DNA from: Phorcus lineatus
Taxonomy: Eukaryota; Mollusca; Gastropoda; Trochida; Trochidae
Assembly (NCBI GenBank): GCA_921293015.1
Contig: OV121092.1
Span: 27,141,264-27,205,263 of the forward strand
Reading direction: 5' to 3'
Length of the DNA: 64,000 nt
The notes under the pieces are model-generated. The model saw only the letters and a list, made by a program, of their open reading frames with translations, was not told where the DNA came from and made no database searches. Numbering within the stretch: the first letter of the stretch is position 1; each line of letters starts with the position of its first letter. The translations under genes and the position numbers were made by a program. Of this stretch, positions 23,440-35,420 are shown one piece after another.

Positions 23440-24030
23440 TCAGAAGTAGTAGTAGAAGTTGTCAGTAGTAGTAGCAGTAATAGAAGTAGTTGTAGCAGTG
23501 GTGGTTGTAACAAAAGCAGGAGTAGAAGCAATAGTAGTAACAGTAGCAATAGAAGTGACAACAACAGTTGTTGCAGTAGCAGCTGTGATAGTAGTAGTAG
23601 TGGTAGTAGCAGTAGTAGCAGCAGTAGAAATAGAAGAAGTAGTTGTAGCAGCAGCAGCAGAAGTAGTAGTAGTAAAAGAAGTAGTAAAAGTAGAAGTAAA
23701 AGTAGAAGCAGTAGTAGTAGTAGTAGTAGTAGAAATGGAAGTAGTAGTAGAAGTAGAAGAAGAATAAGTAGTAGCAGTAGCAGCTGTTGTAGTATAAGTA
23801 GTAGTAGTAGCAGAAGAAATAGAAGTAGTAGTTATAGTAGAAGTAGTAGCAGTAGTAGTAGAAGTACGAGAAGAAAAGGATAAGTAGTAGTACTAGTAGA
23901 AGTAGCAGCAGCTTAAGTATTGGAAATATAAATAGTAGTCGAGGGAGATACAGAAGAAGCAGAAGTAGTAGCAGTAGTAGTAGTAGCAGCAGATTTAGTA
24001 GTTGTAGTAGAAGTGGAAGCAGAAGTAGAA
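23440..24030. repeat. Degenerate trinucleotide block (AGT/AGA/GCA)n
   Basis: About 590 bp of imperfect trinucleotides, mostly AGT, AGA, GCA and GTT. It leaves long open frames on both strands (Val/Ala/Glu-rich one way, Leu/Tyr-rich the other), which reflect composition and not a gene. Its right edge abuts ATATCCCCCGCCAA at 24054, the same end sequence as the tandem element ending at 25300. Confidence 0.95.
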
Positions 24031-24147
24031 ATAACAAGCAGACAGAGTCAGCTATATCCCCCGCCAAAGGGAAAGGGTAGTTAAGGATACTAGTTGTGGA
24101 ATATTGAACAGTGATCATGTTGTTTTTCTACAAACAACCTTTAAGAA

Positions 24148-25206
24148 ATCCTATGTTACGTTTCCATGGAAACGGGTAAAATAAAAATGCAAAGAAGTTG
24201 AAAACCCCAAAAGGCACATCTCCTCACGATGCCCATTGCACATACCAAGTTTCGTCGAGCTAGGTCTCACAGTTTTGGAGTTGTGGTCCGGAAACGAAAT
24301 CCTATGTTACGTTTCCATGGAAACGGGTAAAAATAAAAATGCAAAGAAGTTGAAAACCCCAAAAGGCACATCTCCGCATGATGCCCGTTGCACGTACCAA
24401 GTTTCGTCGAGATAGGTCTCACCATTTTGGAGTTGTGCTCCGGAAACAAAATCCTATGTTACGTTTCCATGGAAACGGGTAAAAATAAAAATGCAAAGAA
24501 GTTGAAAACCCCAAAAGGCACATCTCCGCATGATGCCCGTTGCACATACCAAGTTTCGTCGAGCTAGGTCTCACAGTTTTGGAGTTGTGGTCCGGAAACG
24601 AAATCCTATGTTACGTTTCCATGGAAACGGGTAAAAATATATATGCAAAGAAGTTAAAACCCCAAAAGGCACATCTCTGCATGATGCCCGTTGCACATAC
24701 CAAGTTTCGTCGAGATAGGTCTCGCTATTTTGGAGTTGTGCTCCGGAAACAAAATCCTATGTTACGTTTCCATGGAAACGGGTAAAAATAAAAATGCAAA
24801 GAAGTTGAAAACCCCAAAAGGCACATCTCCACATGATGCCTGTTGCACATACCAAGTTTCGTCGAGATAGGTCTCACAGTTTTGGAGTTGTGGTCCCGAA
24901 ACGAAATCCTATGTTACGTTTCCATGGAAACGGGTAAAAAAAAAGATGCAAAGAAGTTGAAAACCCCAAAAGGCACATCTCTGCATGATGCCCGTTGCAC
25001 ATACCAAGTTTCGTCGAGATAGGTCTGACCATTTTGGAGTTGTGCTCCGGAAACAAAATCCTATGTTACGTTTCCATGGAAACGGGTAAAAATAAAAATG
25101 CAAAGAAGTTGAAAACCCCAAAAGGCACATCTCCGCATGATGCCCATTGCACATACCAAGTTTCGTCGAGTTAGGTCTCACAGTTTTGGAGTTGTGCTCC
25201 GGAAAC
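24148..25206. repeat. 152-bp tandem array, seven copies
   Basis: The block ATCCTATGTTACG followed by TTTCCATGGAAAC recurs at spacings of 151-152 bp (near 24149, 24299, 24451, 24603, 24754, 24906, 25058), and the final unit ends at 25206. Each unit contains the palindrome CGTTTCCATGGAAACG and, further on, AAGTTTCGTCGAG and GGAGTTGTG-TCCGGAAAC. Because 152 is not a multiple of three, the ~60-99 codon frames on both strands are artefacts of the repeat. A diverged relative lies at 45335-45560. Confidence 0.95.
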
Positions 25207-25306
25207 ATTATCGGGACGGACGGACGGACGGACGAACGGACGGACGGACGAACGGACGGACGCAGACCATTTCAATATCCCCCGCCAACTACGTTGGGAG
25301 GGGGAT
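25207..25306. repeat. (ACGG)n tract and terminal hairpin of the tandem element
   Basis: The tandem array runs into about 13 ACGG/AACGG units (25213-25262). A hairpin follows, with ATATCCCCCGCCAAC pairing with GTTGGGAGGGGGAT (near 25275-25306). The same ATATCCCCCGCCAA sequence occurs at 24052, suggesting it marks an end of the repeat. Confidence 0.85.
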
Positions 25307-25311
25307 AATAA

Positions 25312-25358
<47 letters not shown>

Positions 25359-25380
25359 ATAATAATAATAGCAGTAGTAG
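25312..25380. repeat. (TAG)n/(AAT)n microsatellite
   Basis: A perfect TAG run (25312-25358) passes into AAT units. Long Leu/Val frames over it are compositional. Confidence 0.97.
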
Positions 25381-25545
25381 TAATAGTATAATTAGTAATG
25401 GTAGGAGTTTTATAAGTAGTACCAATATCAGTTTTCATAGCAGCCGTAGTAGTAGCTGTAAACAGCAGCTAAAACAGCAGTTCTAGTAGCAAAACCAGTT
25501 GAATTCAGAGTATAGTACTTGAACTGAAAGTAGTAGTAGAAGATA

Positions 25546-25546
<1 letters not shown>

Positions 25547-25616
<70 letters not shown>
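25547..25616. repeat. (AGT)n microsatellite, ~23 units
   Basis: An uninterrupted AGT run of about 70 bp. Tyr- or Leu-runs in overlapping frames are artefacts. Confidence 0.97.
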
Positions 25617-25924
25617 CAAACTGTCGAAGACGAATATCGAAAAAGAAGAAGAAATCGCATTTCCCGTACTTTTCTGTGCTTGTCGCCAAGCGTGTTGCAA
25701 CGGATGGCGATAGTTCAAAAGTTAGACTGCAATTTGAGATCTGTGACAATTGGCATGGGTTGGTTTAAAAGGCCTTGTCATTGGTTCGCAGTTCCATTCA
25801 GATGGAGCAGTTTCATTTGCTGTCATCATGACAGGTTAGTTTAGTTTATTCAGCATCCTCGGTCACACTTGGCTTATTTTTTTCCCCCGATACGCTTCAC
25901 AAATCATCCCCGGGGAATTTCATC

Positions 25925-26278
25925 AGTAATACCATCCTGCTAAATCAGCGTATATGAATCCGCTCTCACTCCTTCCATATACCCTGATCTCCTTCAATCC
26001 AAAAGCCTCGTATCGCTAGCTTTCGAACCAGCCAATGAGACGACTCACATTCAGCAACAGCGACACAACCCGGACGGGAAATACGTTAAGTTTAAAGACA
26101 GCAGCTTCACGCTCCTTGCATAACGACATTCCATTGGCTTAAATAATAACAGGTTAACTAAGCCACGAATATCAAGCCGACCCAGCCCTACGAGGCTTTT
26201 GGCCTGAAAGAGATCAGGGTATAGAAAGGAGCGAAAGCAGATTCATAAACGCTGATTTAGCAGGATGCAGTATTACTT
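25925..26278. mobile_element. 354-bp foldback element with ~88-bp inverted arms
   Basis: Left arm 25925-26012 begins AGTAATACCATCCTGC and ends AAAAGCCTCGTA. The right arm 26189-26278 is its reverse complement with about a dozen differences. Shared blocks include ATCCTGCTAAATCAGCG and ATACCCTGATCTC. The ~175-bp centre is non-coding. This is typical of a MITE or foldback element; no target duplication is obvious. Confidence 0.85.
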
Positions 26279-27465
26279 AAACTTATATTAAACCCTCTTA
26301 AATCTTAAACCTTTTACGTTAGAAGGAAACACTTTTTGTTTTAAACAGTTCTTTACAGCGTATGCTCATGGACTTATTTGAAATTTGAATAAACCTTTCC
26401 TTCTTATTGGCTATGAACCTGAAAGTGTGAGCTAAAAGTTCGAATTGCAAGCCTATTCTCTCAGGTTATGATACAGAACGTTGTAACGCGTCTTTAATAA
26501 GGCTCGATCAAACGTTGCAGTTTCAATTTCGAATCAAGAGCGGGTAATTTAGAACAGATTTTCCTCAACAAAATCTCAAGGTTGATAGAACAAGAGCACT
26601 AAACATTTCACCCTGTATGGCGAATACATTTTTATATGTATTCATCATTCGATGACCATAGATGTTTGTTCATTAATGTTTACTTAACAAGATTGATGGA
26701 TACCTAACTTCATAAAGAAAAATTCCGATGAAAATCTCCTGGTTTTTTTTACAATTTAGAGGTTATGATCCCGGCTGACCTGTTATGAATTTTGGAATAT
26801 GTTAAATTACTTTATAAAATATTCGTCTATTTCATAAATTCATCTGGGAGACTAACTTAAGCCATCGTGATATGTATGGCGAGGCTCGATAATCTTGATT
26901 TTGGTATTGCCGTCAGTTCAACACGCAAGTCGAACTTTTTTCTTTGATGGAAGGACCTTGAAAACGACGCGCGGGTTGAATTGCCTGTTTTATCAAGGTC
27001 GGAAGCGATTCGTGTCAGCTTCGAAACGCGCTGTTGCAAATTTAAAGATTTAAAAGGAAAATAGAGGCGCTGATATCAGAATTGCATTTAATGTTATAAA
27101 AGTTTAGATATCAGGGTGAACCTAAATTATTAATGATCACTCGTCCCATTGCTAGGCAAAATGTACATATCTAGAAGACATATTTTGTCATCGTTGTTCG
27201 TCGTTAAATATAAATGATGGCAAGTCTGAATGAGACAGTGTAGATCAAAGTAAAATATATAATTTGTGGTACTTTGTAAAAAAATGGCGGATTTTGTCAT
27301 TTTGAAGCATGTTTTAAAATCATAAAAAAGGGGCATTTATCAAATTTAGTCCAACAGTGTTTTGGTTTGATTGATTAGTGAACTCAAGCGTTTGCGGTTG
27401 AAAGACTATTCTCTCTTCACAGAGGCCAAAGTTCAAATCTTCCTCTGTTAACTTCTGCTCAGGGA
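26279..27465. other. No gene recognised
   Basis: AT-rich sequence; a weak tRNA-like stretch (27375-27455, GTTCAAATCTT as a B-box-like element) may be an old SINE head. Confidence 0.4.
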
Positions 27466-27640
27466 CAATCTCATTGAAATCAGAATGAAACTTGTCCCTC
27501 GTACCTAGCTGCGTTTACAATCTCATTGAAATCAGATCGAATTATATCCCTCGTACCTCGCTGCGTTTACAATACTTGTCTCTCGTAACTCGCTGCGTTT
27601 AGAGGTACGAGGAACAAGTTTCGATCTGATTTCAATGTGA
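27466..27640. repeat. Family-D inverted/tandem repeat (TCATTGAAATCAG)
   Basis: Two direct copies of CAATCTCATTGAAATCAGA plus CTCGTACCT-GCTGCGTTTA, and a third, partial copy, are followed by the inverse (GAGGTACGAGG-ACAAG ... CTGATTTCAATGTGATTG). Relatives lie at 28443-28500, 54690-54795 and 61353-61615. Confidence 0.75.
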
Positions 27641-28442
27641 TTGGCTCAGGGACTACGACCCTGAGACTTTTAAAAATGATGTTTTCCTTCCCACGAGTGA
27701 AAACTTTAACACACTACAGCAGGATATAGCGCTCAAAGCCCCCAAACTACATCCTCGGTAACCAAGGATAAATGTTCCGTTTAGACAGGCTCGACGCCTC
27801 GATTTTCTTGACTTTCTTATTTTGGAAAAACGTTTAAAAGCAAAATTCACAATTTAAACCTTTTACCCGATCAATGTCTTATTTCTACAACTGACCTAAG
27901 AAAAAAATAATGTGCTCATCGCACAAATGAAGGAACTCAAGTCCTTTAATGGTTACGGAAAATTGGCTGAATGCTTATATCGCTAACTCCAAAATTACTA
28001 TCATTTCATCACCAATAGAACAATAGACTTTGTCTTGAAGGCATATACAAGATTTTGTTCCTAGATCGAGGGTAAAATCAAGTCTAGGTAGTTACCCCAA
28101 TCAGGTAGAGAATGAAGATTGTATACATTGAAAGTCTGGGGATAATTGGACTATCAAATTTCTAGCGCCTACACGATAGCACAAACTCATGTGTGTGTAA
28201 ACAGCGACTTCTAATGATTACAACTTTCAATTTCAGATTAATTAATTTTATCTTCTTGATAAGGGTACAGTACACAGATACCAGACATCTGGCTAGAACT
28301 TTCTGATGGGTCAAAGGCCTTCATTCTGGTTTCTTGTAGAATCATTGGTTCATGCATATCTTGTAAGTTTGGGTTTAATGTGAAAAAAGGAACTTATTAT
28401 GTCCGTAAAAGTCACAAGGAAATCAATGCTCATTAAAAGATC

Positions 28443-28500
28443 TCAATCTCATTAAAATCAGTACGAACACAAAATCTGAGTCGCGTTCTACTGAGATCAT
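28443..28500. repeat. Family-D repeat fragment
   Basis: CTCAATCTCATTAAAATCAG followed by GTACGAAC and an inverse-like CTACTGAGATCATG resembles the terminal part of the elements at 27466 and 61353. The 102-codon frame that follows (28549-28857) has no recognised motif. Confidence 0.4.
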
Positions 28501-28859
28501 GTAGAGTGACCATTCACGCAGCAAATGGGCTGGAAACGAACAGACTGAATGATCAACCAAGCACGGCTATGGCTCAGTTTGTATCTCGTATCTCGTATCT
28601 CTCGGAAAATGAAACGTCGTTATGTACTTGAAGCATATGTCTCATTTCTCAACGGCCATGTCGTCCGGGTGGTGCCGCTTTTGCTAGATTCGAGTCATTT
28701 CATTGGCTGGTTATATGTAAAGATACGACGCAGTTGGTCTTGCAGATATCATAGTGTTGTGGGAACTCTATGGATAAATACGCTGACGCCACAGGATGTA
28801 GAAACATTGCTTAAGAGTTTTGATAAAATGGTTGACATAAGACATAAGAGAATATAAAA

Positions 28860-30147
28860 TGCACCTAATGGACTTTAGTCTCCTATATCTTCTATCTCAC
28901 TTTTATCCTTTTTCAAAACCAAGGAGGAGAAAACCAGAGTGTTATACCGTGCATCATTAAACAGTTAGCAATATAGCACAGCGCCATGTAAATCCTGATA
29001 TTTGTTACAGCTTTCCATTTGAGAGCGTTGGATAATTGGTTAACAGGTGGAGTTATCTCCCATGAGGATGTTTCTTTATCAGTTGTCTGCCCTTGTCTAT
29101 TATCCCACCTCGAGGGAACGCCAAGTTTCAATCTTTGTTTTATCCCATTGATTGAACCACTTAAAAGCAACACAACAGTATCTTGATTTTCCTGACTTCA
29201 TGAAGGGAGACATCATTTAACAACTATAAATGTTATGTATAATTAGAAAAGGAATTGTAATAACATCGTATGTAAGATAGCGTATACGAAACATGAATTT
29301 CTCTGAAGTACTGGCATTTTGAGAAATGTATTTAAGACATATTATCTCTTTTTTTATTAATTTCGGAAATGTACAATAAATGACTGCTCCCTGTTGGTTC
29401 TGCAAGTGCAGCGGGTAAAGTATGGGGCGTCTCCAGCCATTTTACAAGCCATTTAAATACTTTAGATGAGATCCTCCTTGAAATTCTTCATCTCCCGCAA
29501 GGAAACGCGGGTCTCCATTAGCTTCGTCCTCTTTCCTACAATTTGTACAAAAAGCCTCTCTGTTGTTTTATCGCTTCCTGTCGGTTTGAATCGACCTGAT
29601 GGAAACAAATGTCGACCACCCTTCAGACATGCACTGTTTTACGTGTTCTAATTGGATGTTATCTGATTTGTTTACTGACTCTGTAAACATTTCTACGATT
29701 CGGGTAGATATAACGCTAATTGTTGGCCCCATTGTTTACTAGTTGTCCTTCTTATCTGGAAAAAAACATAACTTTGCTTTTGGCGTGCACTTAGTAAAGT
29801 TTCCAACATGGGCCGCCATTTTGAATAAAGATGGCTGTGTTGATAGTCGATAGTTGGAATGTGAGAATTATTTGAAAACATGTTTGTGTCGGGGGTAAGA
29901 ACATTTTCCATCATGTAATTCCGAAAAAGCATAGAATCAGTTTTTTCTTTGAGAAATTAACAACCTTCTTTAATGTTTTTGTTAGTATCTAATCTATTAA
30001 AGAGTTTATAAAAATATTGCAGAACTAAGAAGATGAAACTAGAAACTAGAGCAAATTGACATTTTAGGAAACCCCTGGTTTACGCGATTTTAACTTTGGT
30101 CTGCGGGTAAGTATTAGAATCAAGTCTATAAATACTAGTTGTTTTAC
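28860..30147. other. No gene supported
   Basis: A minus-strand ATGGCGGCC start with a YY1-type context lies at 29820, opening a 26-codon frame; no splice partner was seen. The minus frame at 28913-29173 has no known motif. Confidence 0.4.
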
Positions 30148-30624
30148 TTAAAGAACCACTCCGTGAGTTGTTGGAGTCACACATGCTAAACTAAATCAAT
30201 GGTGTCATTTGGTCGCGAAGTATCGACTGTTACCAAAAAGACACATTTTAAAGCTCATTGGTTTTTTACAGAGACAATATGAAAGTAGAACGTCGCAATT
30301 ATGATCGAAAACCGGACAGTGGCGCGCATCAAATAGTCAAACGTAAGTTTGGAGACTTATCTAAAACAACCAGCAGGGTAGTTAGGGGTTGATAGCGTTT
30401 GTTAGTTTATTTAACAAGTATCCATGTACATTGGACGTGATATCTACACCTCTGTGCATTTATAAATCTGTTTTAGATTTTCATAGTACATGCACCAGTA
30501 TTTGTCATATATATTTTAGGACATGAAATGTTAAGATGTTTTGATTTTATATCACCACATATGACATTAAGGTTCGTATCAAAGGTAAATAATATGTTAT
30601 GAAAATCACGGAGTGGCTCTTTAA
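30148..30624. mobile_element. 477-bp MITE with TTAA ends, subfamily C
   Basis: TTAAAGAACCACTCCGTGA at 30148 is matched by the inverse TCACGGAGTGGCTCTTTAA at 30606-30624, with one mismatch in 19. TTAA forms both edges. The interior is non-coding and unlike subfamilies A and B. A TTAA target occurs in Kolobok and piggyBac superfamilies; the TTAAAG start favours the former. Confidence 0.9.
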
Positions 30625-31126
30625 TGTATATTTACGTGCAAGGTCTATATTTTTATACGTGAGCGGCCAAGACGGAGAATAAACAATTAGTTTTGGTCAT
30701 TTCAGATTACATTTTAAACAAAACAACACGTATCTGTAGAAGTAGTTATTTATTTAATCTTATATGGAAAAATCCTTTATTTCAATAATTGACATTTAAC
30801 ATTTCCTATAGTTTTAAAATGTCATATTTTTCAGATTTGTCAGAAGTCAAAAACGGTGAAGTAGTCAAAGCCATTTTGAAGATTACAACCTTTCTATAAC
30901 TTAGTAGTAATGTTATCATATCAAATAACCTTGAAAAAGATTGCCATGTCTACATTGGAATGTTTGGAAAAGATGGCGGATGACAATTCCGGTAATTCAC
31001 CTGAATTCTCGTACGCGGACACGCGAGATTTCAAACGAGACTGACAGGTCTCGTCTACCAACGTGACAGGTTTGGTAATGAAAGAACTCTTTGACCCAGC
31101 ACGGGAACCGGCTGTTCGGAAACAAG

Positions 31127-31258
31127 ATGGCGACTACATATCGTCTGCTTCGCACGGAAGAATTATTGGCGGGAGAAGGCATGATGACAAGCGGCGGGTC
31201 GCAAACTAGATCCGCCGTATGGGACCTGTCGACGCAGAATGGAAGAAAATTGGTGTGA
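31127..31258 (+). CDS. Candidate first coding exon in CpG-rich patch, product unknown
   Basis: ATG at 31127 lies in AACAAGATGGCGACT, a strong start context and YY1-type element, inside a stretch (about 31000-31440) clearly richer in G+C and CpG than the surroundings. The frame holds 43 codons (MATTYRLLRT ... NGRKLV) to a TGA at 31256. It would be an exon if spliced out before that stop, for example at the weak donor after TTG (31253) or at GTATGG (31216). No downstream exon on the plus strand could be matched. The opposite strand is also open (30997-31308, -), as expected in GC-rich DNA. I do not recognise the protein. Confidence 0.35.
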   Translation: MATTYRLLRTEELLAGEGMMTSGGSQTRSAVWDLSTQNGRKLV

Positions 31259-34200
31259 AAGGGGGTTGCCCGATTTAGATGGACTGTTTGTTCGTGCAAT
31301 CGTAACATCAGTGCATAGCTTCTCCACCTCGGATTCTGTTCGCGTTCTTCCTACGAAAGGAATGCAATTGGAGCCGACATGTTTGGTGCCCCATCCGTCT
31401 TTTCATCGCTTGTGTCGTTCTTGGATGCCGCCAACGATCCAAACGGTCATGTGAATGTGAAAAATTCATAAATTGTCTTAAAAGCACAACGGCTGATGAC
31501 AGCTTGAAATCAACAATGATTCCTCTGTAATTTGAGACGCTGAGTCCATTGTGCATGTTGAACAGTACTGCCATGTAATGTAAAATTTGACGGGGCCTTT
31601 TTACGGTGTAGAAGTCTAAAGCTAGTCCTGCTTCATGACTGTGTATAAAAAGGAGCCTTCAATACAGTCTAGGCCCACATTCAGCAAGTCTAGATTGACT
31701 AAAATAAGAGCCCAAAGAAAAAAATATTATGGATGAAGGAACAGTAAATTTATTTATACAAATTTTCATATACTAAATTTTAGTCTAGTCTTTAGCAAGC
31801 TAACATAGTTTCTTGTTTTCAATAATAATCGGAACTGAAACGGCCCTGTAAATGTAAAGAATAGAAACGTTATGTCCAATTAACGTGTTGATTAGTTAAA
31901 TGACCTTCTTAACACTATCAACCGATATTTGTCTTTGTGTCTGCTGTAAGTAAGTTTCCGAAATTACGTTTGAGTTTGAGTGTCCGGTAACGACTTTAAC
32001 CTCTTTATTGTCGTTATATTGAACTGATAAGCATTAGGATTCTGATTTTCTGAAACACCCACTTCTTCTCAATAAAATAAAACCTTTTATGAAGCTTGAT
32101 ATATTTGACTCCAACAACTAATTTGTGTCCCTTTAATGCTGCTGATAATGAAATTATACCTTTGTGATTATATATCTTTAATTCGGAGTTTCTGAGATAT
32201 TCGATATTTAACTTGAAGAGCTGGGTTCTCTTTGATTTTGAAGAATGGTGTTATGATTAAAATGAACGAAAAACTTGAAAACTTAATTTCATAGATACTT
32301 TAAATGTTTAAGAAAGCAGTTATTCTCGATAATAGTCCTATATGTAGACTTCCTTATCGAGGAGTTATGTTTTTGGCCAGAGTGAATTTCAGGTAAAACT
32401 TTTTTTAACTACATTCTGTCCTTTGGTAATTGTGTAAAGTACGGTTCGGTTCAACAAACCGATTTTAGTTTAGTCCTTCCTTTGTTTGATGATTAGTAGA
32501 AGGCTTAAACTTGTTAATGGAACAATTCAGGTGAAGACGATGTCTTAATTGTATAGTTTTTCAATTTTATATTTTAGAGGCTAATTAATGTAATTTCTCG
32601 ATAATTCCTTCCTCATTGACTTAAAATCAAATTTGTTAATGTACCAACACAACCAAGTTGATCTCGTGGTAGACAGTGTTACCAAAGCTAATGGCTCTTC
32701 ATGAAGAGGTAATTTTGTTTTCGTTGGAGATTTAAAGAATCAACTTTGGTTGACTAAAACTCATTTCAAGCCAGAAATTGCCCTTTGGACAAAGAAGTTA
32801 TGCTTCTATTGGGTAATCAACTTAAAGGATAACCAAGCGAAATTGGTAATGGACAACGAGTTGTAAGGGTCATATGTTACCCGCTTCTCGAATATTTTTT
32901 TAAAAGTTGACCCCCGGACTAAGATCTAGTCTATTAGATATAGTTTCACCAATAATGCAATGTGCTTTTAAAATGTATTTGTTGGTCTTGCAGTTTCATT
33001 GCTAAAGTTAACATTTGCTGAACGAAGACCTAGACTATATTAAAGGCTTTTTTTATACAAAGTCATGGTTTAGGACCCAGAGGTGTCTTCCAACTGTGCC
33101 ACCACCTAGTGTTCTTCATATGAGAGTTGGTCAAGCGTGCTTATTGGTCAGACAATAGAGGATGCAGGGGTCATCTAAAACGCATTTATTCATTCCATTC
33201 TAGACTATATATAGTCTCTTAAAAAAAGGTTTCACCGAAAATGTATTTTTCAATATTTGGTATGAAATAATATAAAAAAGGAGGACTAACCCGATATGTA
33301 GGACTTAAAAATGTTGGATTTTCTTATCTTGTTACTTGTCACAGCCAGTCTCTGTTTACATGTCTATGGCTGAGGCAACTAGACTTGCCAACACTTTCTA
33401 GACTTAAGAAGGCTCGTTTAATATTTTGCCATATGGTCTGGATGACAGAGTAATCACATTCATACATGTTATGTTTATTTGAAGTCCAAGAAGGTACATG
33501 CTATGTAAAATGTCCTTAACAATTAATGTTCTTCACTGATGAAAAAAACTTGTCAAAAGCAATCTTGGTATGGTTTTGACCATGGTTGTGGATGTTGTTA
33601 ACCGTCGTGATAGAGTCGTTGGATGTGTTGATGGTAAGCAACATTTCCAGTGGATGCTGGCACATCTGGTTCTTTTCCTCGATACTTATAACCTTGCTGT
33701 ACAGGGATTATGTCACCACGACTTTGGGAATGAATTGAACGTCTACCTGTACATGTGCAATGAATGACTAGAAGATCAAATTTCTTATATATAAGTGTCG
33801 ACAGTGATCACTAAACATCAACAAATACGAACAATCTCTGACCTATTGTATGAGCAAACATGTTTAACATCCATTGAGGTGGTGAACACATTTCATGGAC
33901 ATTGACTAAGGTGATGTGCCCACCCCTTCTAAGACGGGTGTGCCCACACCTCCTAAGAAGGTTCAATCTAGTAAATGTTGAGAGTCGTAATCTTCATGCA
34001 TGGTAAAATATACAAAAAGAGTGCGGGGTATGGAACTTAAAGTCAATTGATTAGCCAATTTCCCAATCGACGCACATTCTTTGATCAAAAGTAATCACTT
34101 TAACAATCGGACTTGCGACTCCTATAGTGCTCACCCTCCAAAAACAATTTATTTTATTTATCACACAGCTTCTTCACAAGCCAGGTAAATCACGAGAACA

Positions 34201-34679
34201 TCATACATGGTGTTTGTATATAAGATGAGCATTAAACCGCGTGCAAGGCTATTAATCCTAATGGAATCATCGAGGTGAAAAACATCAACTACGCATCGCC
34301 GAATGCAATCAATGGCGGATTATTGCCATGTGATTGTGTACCTTGAAAATCCTCACGCCTGATTGATTCTTCGTTTACTCCCCATTGTAATCCCAGCATG
34401 CCTCATTTCCCACCATATTCAACAGAACATCGTATTTCCGTAACACGAGTGCCCATTAGCAAAGGCTAGTGTTCGGTCATGTGGGATACTATGCCATTCC
34501 AAGTTCTTGAAGTCGAAAGTTAAGGTTTTATGATATATGAGAGAAGTGAAGGAATGCAGCCTATCTATCGTCAGTTATGACCATTTGTATTTGATGACGT
34601 TCTTTCAGAATGTGAAAAAAAATGTAAAAAGAAATTTGAACCCATTTGTTCATTATTGATATTGAAACAACGTTTCGAT
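31259..34679. other. No gene recognised; scattered old repeats
   Basis: AT-rich sequence. The stretch 31915-31990 (ATATTTGTCTT ... CTGTAAGTAAGTTTCC ... AATTACGTTTGAGT) is shared with 58645-58710 and marks a dispersed repeat. A 22-24-bp duplication (GTGCCCAC-CCT-CTAAGA) occurs at 33916-33960. The frame at 33570-33767 has no known motif. Confidence 0.45.
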
Positions 34680-35125
34680 ACTGATAAAACTTCATCCACA
34701 AGAATGCATATTTCATAACCATATATGAATTCGGAATAAACATTGAAAAATTCAGAACGCATACCAAAAACATTTTCTGAATACAGATATCAGTAGCATT
34801 ACTAACAAACATTAGCACTAAGGATGCATACCCGATACCAATTCAACTTACGGAATAGGATTTGCATTCCGAATGCATACACGGTCAATTCATGTTTATG
34901 GAAAGATATTAGATAAAAAAAAATATCAGCATTCAAGATGCATACTGGTGACAATTTGTATGTACAGACGATTTTTAAAAAGACATTAGCATACAGAATA
35001 CATACGGGTAACAATTTCTAAATTCTGTAAGATATGCGATAAAGTATTATCATTCAGAATGCATACTGGATAACAGCTTTTGTTTTATAGGCCTACAGAT
35101 ATCAGAATGCATACTGAATAACATG
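34680..35125. repeat. Degenerate ~60-bp tandem repeat
   Basis: The motif AGAATGCATACTGG (with variants) recurs near 34691, 34753, 34822, 34876, 34936, 34997, 35057 and 35105, a spacing of about 48-69 bp. Many units add a following AACAATT or ATAACA. Minus-strand frames here show a repeated Val-Cys-Ile-Leu peptide, an echo of the unit. Confidence 0.8.
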
Positions 35126-35258
35126 GTACATATTTACAGTATTTGTAACGATATAGAACAAGACAATGCACAATGGATAGAAACTTCATGTCGAATAAGG
35201 ACTTTTTTCAGTTGTTTTTTTAATGATTTTTGTTTTCCTCTGATTACAATACATTTAG

Positions 35259-35420
35259 CTTAAAGGCACTAGTGCACGTTTTTCGGGCTCAAACTAGCTA
35301 ATTTAAGGCTTACGAGGGTATATATAGTCACTTAAGCTTCCTATTGATGAAATAAAATACTTATTATTCGTTAGAATGAACCTGCATTCGTTAATGAAAC
35401 CGTCGTAGCGGATTGCTCGG
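35259..35420. mobile_element. TTAA MITE subfamily B, left end only
   Basis: TTAAAGGCACTAGTGCACG at 35259 and the following TTTTTCGG-TCAAA match the start of the copy at 54000. No right terminal repeat was found in the next kilobase; the right border given is approximate. Confidence 0.6.

Noticed and set aside
23459-24118. Long frames on both strands (102 and 218 codons) rich in Val/Ala/Glu or Leu/Tyr
   Set aside because: They lie wholly in the trinucleotide repeat block and reflect repeat composition, not coding.
24267-25208. Several similar ~60-99-codon frames
   Set aside because: They are the 152-bp tandem unit read in different frames; the peptide repeats simply because the DNA does.
25171-25749. 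Poly-Leu and poly-Tyr frames
   Set aside because: Microsatellite (TAG)n and (AGT)n artefacts.
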